Shown here: one piece after another, positions 6,737 through 6,859 of the stretch | Position numbering within the stretch: the first letter of the stretch is position 1 | Layout of the letters: every line of letters begins with the position of its first letter | Assembly (NCBI GenBank): GCA_040905265.1 | Contig: JBBDRW010000084.1 | Span: 1 to 6,859 of the forward strand | DNA: 6,859 nt | Direction: 5' to 3' | Origin: JBBDRW01 sp040905265 | Lineage (GTDB): Bacteria > Bacteroidota > Rhodothermia > Balneolales > Balneolaceae | The notes under the pieces: model-generated | Told to the model about the DNA's origin: nothing | Seen by the model: the letters and a program-made list of their open reading frames with translations, nothing else | The model's database searches: none | Translations under genes and position numbers: made by a program

Positions 6737-6762
6737 GGTAAACCTTGTCGACAACGTTTACC
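6737..6762 (-). promoter_or_regulatory. 26-bp inverted repeat, probable operator for the operon repressor
   Basis: The minus strand reads GGTAAACGTTGTC then GACAAGGTTTACC. The arms match at 12 of 13 positions, with one symmetric mismatch, and the centre TTGTCGACAA is a perfect palindrome. It overlaps the last bases of the proposed -10 box and extends downstream, where a repressor would block transcription. The A-T-rich outer half-sites (GTAAAC/GTTTAC) recall LacI-family or ROK-family sugar operators, but the regulator gene is not in the window. It could not serve as an intrinsic terminator because no T run follows. Confidence 0.7.
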
Positions 6763-6788
6763 GTAAACCCGGATAAGAGATCTGTCAA
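6760..6788 (-). promoter_or_regulatory. Probable sigma-70-type promoter of the operon
   Basis: A perfect -35 box TTGACA (6788-6783) is followed after 17 bases by TACGGT (6765-6760). That hexamer keeps the three most conserved -10 bases (T, A and the final T) but is otherwise weak. It is the best promoter-like pair between the intron end and the first gene, and its -10 overlaps the large palindrome. The leader would be about 65 bases. A weak -10 with a repressor site on top fits an induced sugar operon. Confidence 0.55.
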
Positions 6789-6804
6789 CTTTTTTCTCAT
6801 TGTC

Positions 6805-6859
6805 CTCCGGGTAGAACCGGGGCTTACGCCCCGGAGCCCCCACAGATCCGGACGAGCCC
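6805..6859 (-). mobile_element. 3' end of a group II intron (domain V 3' strand and domain VI), cut by the window edge
   Basis: Read on the minus strand, the edge begins with GGGCT-CG-TCCGGATC (6859-6845). This has the layout of the 3' half of domain V: upper stem, two-base bulge, eight-base lower stem. After TGT comes GGGGG and a hairpin CCGGGGC-GTAA-GCCCCGG (6834-6817), then TTCTACCC, which fits domain VI with a bulged A at 6812. Group II introns end about 7-10 bases after that A, so the boundary should lie near 6802-6806; I cannot fix it. The GC-rich character differs sharply from the AT-rich control region beside it. The style resembles bacterial class C introns. The 5' half of domain V and any reverse transcriptase gene would lie to the right. 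It could also be a leftover fragment. Confidence 0.6.

Overview
The window holds one long minus-strand operon of seven genes. It runs from a promoter near the right edge (about 6.79 kb) leftwards and off the left edge. All seven genes lie on the same strand, and five of the six junctions are an overlap or a gap of 40 bases or less. The exception is the 103-base gap after the first gene, which holds a hairpin. Nothing in the window names the organism. Base composition is moderate and the code is standard. The first gene's export signal ends in an A-A-G-S-Q-E stretch, a style I associate with substrate-binding proteins of Spirochaetaceae; that is only a weak hint.

Layout in transcription order. 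From 6859 to about 6805 are 55 GC-rich bases that look like the 3' end of a group II intron (3' strand of domain V, then domain VI), cut by the window edge. From about 6790 to 6689 is a control region: a TTGACA -35 box, a plausible -10 box, a 26-bp near-perfect inverted repeat overlapping the -10, a second copy of its core 43 bp downstream, and a strong ribosome binding site. The genes follow: a periplasmic sugar-binding protein (6688-5750), a double-domain sugar ABC ATPase (5646-4153), a sugar ABC permease (4156-3161), a creatinase/prolidase-fold (M24) protein (3120-1948), a small protein of the Anabaena sensory rhodopsin transducer (ASRT) superfamily (1964-1563), a NodB-type deacetylase without a signal peptide (1563-667), and the first 223 residues of an aldose 1-epimerase-like (DUF4432) protein (670 to beyond base 1).

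How they may work together. The first three genes make a complete ribose/xylose-type ABC importer. The next four appear to be cytoplasmic and would act on what is imported. Two of them belong to families that cut C-N bonds (creatinase-like M24, NodB deacetylase), one is a sugar-mutarotase relative, and one belongs to a family thought to bind sugars. An imported N-acylated or amidated sugar-like compound is the reading that fits best, but this is inference. No kinase, aldolase, dehydrogenase or transcription factor is visible.

The most notable points are the ASRT-family protein in a sugar-uptake operon with no rhodopsin in view, the M24 protein that has lost several standard metal ligands, the cytoplasmic placing of the NodB-type enzyme, the strong operator-like palindrome, and the intron end next to the promoter.
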